This document shows, piece by piece, positions 61,281-64,000 of a DNA stretch of 64,000 bases. The translations under genes and the position numbers were made by a program. The notes beneath the pieces were generated by a model. The model did not search any database. It was given only the letters and a program-made list of their open reading frames with translations, and was not told where the DNA came from. The stretch's first letter is position 1; each line of letters begins with the position of its first letter. The stretch lies in the NCBI GenBank assembly GCA_916049765.1, contig CAJZIX010000002.1, forward strand, positions 32,210-96,209, read 5' to 3'. This DNA is from an uncultured bacterium (GTDB lineage Bacteria; Patescibacteriota; Gracilibacteria; Absconditabacterales; Absconditicoccaceae).

Positions 61281-63782
61281 ATGGGAGAACACTTTTTATA
61301 TTTTATAGTAAGTCTTGTAGCAACTGCTATTCTTGGAGTTGTTGGAGTTCTCATTTGGAGAATCGTTTTTTTGCATTTTCAGAAAAAACATAGAGTCGAA
61401 CAATCAAAACAAATCAGATTTCTCCAAGTTCAAATCCCTAAAAATGCGGTAGCGAGAAGTTCAGACATTGATGCGAAAGATCACATTCAGTCTATGAAGC
61501 AGAATATTGAGTTGATGAATCAGGTCTACAAAAACTTTTATGCGATCTTTGATGAAGGCTGGGAGAATAAATGGTTTGGAAATAATGCGATCAGTATGGA
61601 AATGCTTGTGGAAAAGGAGGTGATCAAATTTTTCCTCGGAGTACCAAAGGAACATCTTATGACCGTAGAAAAGATGATTGCTTCTTTCTATATCGGAGCA
61701 ATCGTAGAACAGGTTAAGCAACCGAAACTCTTGGAAGCAGGAAAGTTTTTTGCCGGAGGGGAATTTACTCTGACCAAAGATAGCGTGCATCCGATCAAGA
61801 CATATGAGGCTTTTGAAGCAGATCCGATGGATAGTATTTTGTCGGCGTTTTCTAATATTAATAGAGATGAAAAAGTCTGAATTCAGATTTTGGTAGAGCC
61901 TTTGCATGAAGATTGGCTCAAAAAAATGAGAAAAAAGGCTGATGATATCAAGGATGGAAAGAAAGCTCTTGGATTCCGAGGGATTATCAAGAAAATCCGA
62001 AACTCAGGAGCAAAAGAAGACAAGGAAAACAAAAAAGAGCAGGAAAAAAAGAAGCATAACTTCTCACAGCAGCAGCTCGGAGATTTTGATAAAAAAATGG
62101 ATGATGAGCTTTTCCAGGTGAAGATGAGAACAATTGCAACCTCACCAGATCAAGCAAGACCAAAAAAAATTATTGATGATATTTCTAGGCTTTTTAATCA
62201 GTATAACTATATCTGACTCAATACTATCAAATTTAGTAAGGCTCAAGATCTAAGGAAATTTGCCAAGCATTATGTGATGAGGCTTTTTTATAGTGATAAT
62301 CCGCTTCTTGAAGATATCAAAAAATTTAATAAAACGACGATTCTCAATATCAAAGAACTTTCTTCAATTATTCATTTTCCCCACGGAAGATTCAATCAAA
62401 ATCCGAGAATCGCTTGGCAGAAATTTAAGGTTGTTCCTGCTCCAGATGATTTACCGACTGAGGGAATTGTTGTTGGTTATAATACTTACGGAGGGGTAAA
62501 AAGAGAAATCAGAATCACTGACAAAGATAGATTTAGACATATTTACATCCTCGGTCAGACTGGAACTGGAAAATCTACAATTATGTATGCTCAGGCAGTA
62601 GATGATATGAAAAATGGGAGAGGATTTACCTTCATTGATCCCCATGGGGAAGCTTGTGAATATCTTTTGAAACGGTTTCCAAAAGAGAGGATTGATGATC
62701 TAATTTATTTTGATCTTGGGAATACGGCTTATCCGATTGGACTCAATCCGCTTGAGGTAAATCCGGAAGATAGCGATGAAAAAGATGTGGTAACCAATGA
62801 TCTCGTAGAAATGTTTATTCAGATGTATGGACCTGAGATTTTCGGACCAAGAATTCAGGATTATTTTCGTAATGGCTGTTTGCTCCTCATGGATCAGCCT
62901 GAAGGAGGAACGATTGTGGATATTATGAGGCTTTTTACTGATGAAGCTTTTGCAGAAGCAAAAATTAGAAATCTGAAAGATCCGGTGGTTGCTTCGCGAT
63001 GGAATAAAACCTACAAGAAAATGGGAGATCGTGAAAAGGCAGAGATTATTCCATTTATTCAAGCAAAGTTTGGTCCGTTTACGACAGGGGTTTATGTCAG
63101 AAATATTATCGGTCAGCCAAAGTCAGCTTTCAATATGTATGATGCAATGCAGCAAAAGAAAATCATTTTAATGAATCTTTCAAAAGGTATCGCTGGTGAG
63201 GAAACTTCAAAACTAATCGGAAAAATTATTGCAATGCAGGTAAAACTTTCTGCACTCAAGAGGGCAAAAATCTCTGAAAAAGATAGAGTCCCTCACTATC
63301 TCTATGTGGATGAATTTCAAAACTATGTTTCTCAGTCTTTTGAATCTATTCTTTCCGAGGCCAGAAAATATAAGGTAGGACTTGTTGTGGCTCATCAGTA
63401 TACCGATCAGCTCAAGCAAGAAGGACTTGGAGGGAATATGGACCTTTCTAAAACGATTTTTGGAAATATTGGAAATATGTTTGTCTTTAAAGTCGGAGCT
63501 CCAGATGCGGAGTTCTTAACCAAAGAATTTGAACCTGAATTTAATCAAACGGATCTGACTTCTACTGAAGCTTTTATGGGAGCTTGTAAAGTATCCATCA
63601 ATAATCAGCAGACAAGACCCTTTAGTTTCAAGGCAAAGGTGCTCTATCCAGGCTTTCCTGATGGCTTGCCTTATGCTAATAGTCCAGAGAAAGTGCAGAT
63701 TATCAAGCAGATCTCTTCTCTTAAACGAGGAACAAAAAGAGAACTCGTTGATAAAGAGATCTACTTTAGAGTGGGAGTATAA
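61281..63782 (+). CDS. VirD4/TraD-like type IV secretion ATPase
   Basis: The 833-residue protein begins with a membrane helix (FIVSLVATAILGVVGVLIWRIVF), followed by a CPR-type N-terminal region and a RecA-like ATPase domain with Walker A GQTGTGKST (about 425-433), FTFIDPHGEACEYLL, LNPLEV and Walker B HYLYVDEFQNYV with LVVAHQYTDQL. This is the pattern of coupling proteins that bring substrates to type IV secretion systems, and it is widely conserved in CPR. The pilin-like proteins at 14.5, 19.3-20.3 and 22.7 kb could be partners. TGA is used only about twice. A promoter precedes and a terminator follows. Confidence 0.88.
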
Positions 63783-63825
63783 CATTGTGATTATGCTTAA
63801 AAAAACTTTTCCTCAATAAAAAAAA

Positions 63826-63855
63826 CCTGATTGTTCGATCTAATCAGGTTTTTTA
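63826..63855. terminator. Bidirectional intrinsic terminator
   Basis: CCTGATT (63826-63832) pairs with AATCAGG (63842-63848), with six T residues to the right and seven or more A residues to the left. It serves the rightward VirD4-like gene and the convergent leftward gene. Confidence 0.88.
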
Positions 63856-63880
63856 TTTTTAATAAAGGTTTTTTACTCCT

Positions 63881-64000
63881 TTACAATCCTGCTACTTCAC
63901 CAAACCTCTGTAGCATTTGCTTCATAGAGCTTGCTTGATGGAAGGACAAATTGCCCCTCAAAACTTGGCAATGCATAGAAGGTGAAATCGCATTGTTTCC
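63881..64000 (-). CDS. C-terminal end of an unidentified leftward gene
   Basis: A frame of 40 codons enters from the right edge and stops at TAA 63881-63883, just before the bidirectional terminator, the position expected for a real 3' end. The visible residues (for example SMKQMLQRFGEVAGL at the end) do not identify a family. An alternative frame on the same strand is also open over this short length, so the call is tentative. Confidence 0.45.
   Translation of the reverse strand, partial: GNNAISPSMHCQVLRGNLSFHQASSMKQMLQRFGEVAGL

Noticed and set aside
1..64000. Many apparent frameshifted or broken genes due to TGA codons
   Set aside because: The breaks are always TGA, fall on conserved glycines and disappear with genetic code 25, so these are intact genes, not pseudogenes.

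Overview
The window reads as a piece of chromosome from a Candidate Phyla Radiation bacterium that translates UGA as glycine (genetic code 25, known from Absconditabacteria/SR1 and Gracilibacteria/BD1-5). The direct evidence is that nearly every conserved gene is interrupted only by TGA, never by TAA or TAG, and that TGA falls on invariant glycines. Examples are the GGE motif of TrmD, the RGGEID motif of the YraN nuclease, and the KGRP, FPGP and SGKPSP motifs of TsaC. TGG still encodes Trp. All coordinates below assume TGA = Gly. DNA is AT-rich, gene spacing is tight, and many proteins are surface or secreted. I cannot decide between the two phyla from this window.

Layout. 1-6.4 kb: leftward genes for an MscL-type channel, two anchored surface proteins, a zinc-ribbon membrane protein, a full RelA/SpoT enzyme, and two small envelope proteins. 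6.5-10.4 kb: rightward trmD, yraN and an ABC-F ATPase around a leftward lipoprotein. 10.4-17.8 kb: an SLH-domain protein, rnhB, tsaD, a small membrane protein, rpsP, rpmG, tRNAs and hisS. 18-24.6 kb: a cysteine-rich secreted protein, type IV secretion pilin-like proteins, tRNA-His with a GIY-YIG reading frame and a tRNA fragment, tsaC, yqeY, and a methyltransferase. 24.6-26.6 kb: RNase J. 26.7-37.8 kb: a six-gene operon-like block with two giant membrane proteins (1162 and 1403 aa) followed by four putative peptidoglycan-active enzymes, two of which share an N-terminal module. 37.8-48.2 kb: leftward O-antigen-ligase-like protein, a UvrB lacking its C-terminal helicase half, LemA, a TPM-domain protein, a receiver-like protein, a 23S rRNA uracil methyltransferase, MiaB and a Kef-type antiporter. 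About 48.8-57.5 kb: an integrated filamentous (inovirus-like) prophage. 58-64 kb: SbcC-like ATPase, RuvC, a VirD4/TraD-like ATPase and the end of one leftward gene.

The prophage carries a Rep_trans-type initiator, a Zot/pI-type ATPase, a run of very small one-helix proteins resembling filamentous coat proteins, a pIII-like adsorption protein, a pVI-like protein, a tyrosine integrase and two GC-rich or hairpin-rich non-coding regions. Its genes also need TGA = Gly, so the phage shares the host's code. The 27-38 kb block looks like a dedicated envelope or cell-wall attack/remodelling system; code-25 lineages include epibiotic predators, so this is a plausible interaction locus, but function is inferred.

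A third genome-scale signal is a 10-mer, AAAAATCTGA, which I counted about 31 times on both strands, in coding and non-coding DNA, where base composition predicts under one. It resembles a DNA-uptake-type motif. None of the copies lies in the prophage.
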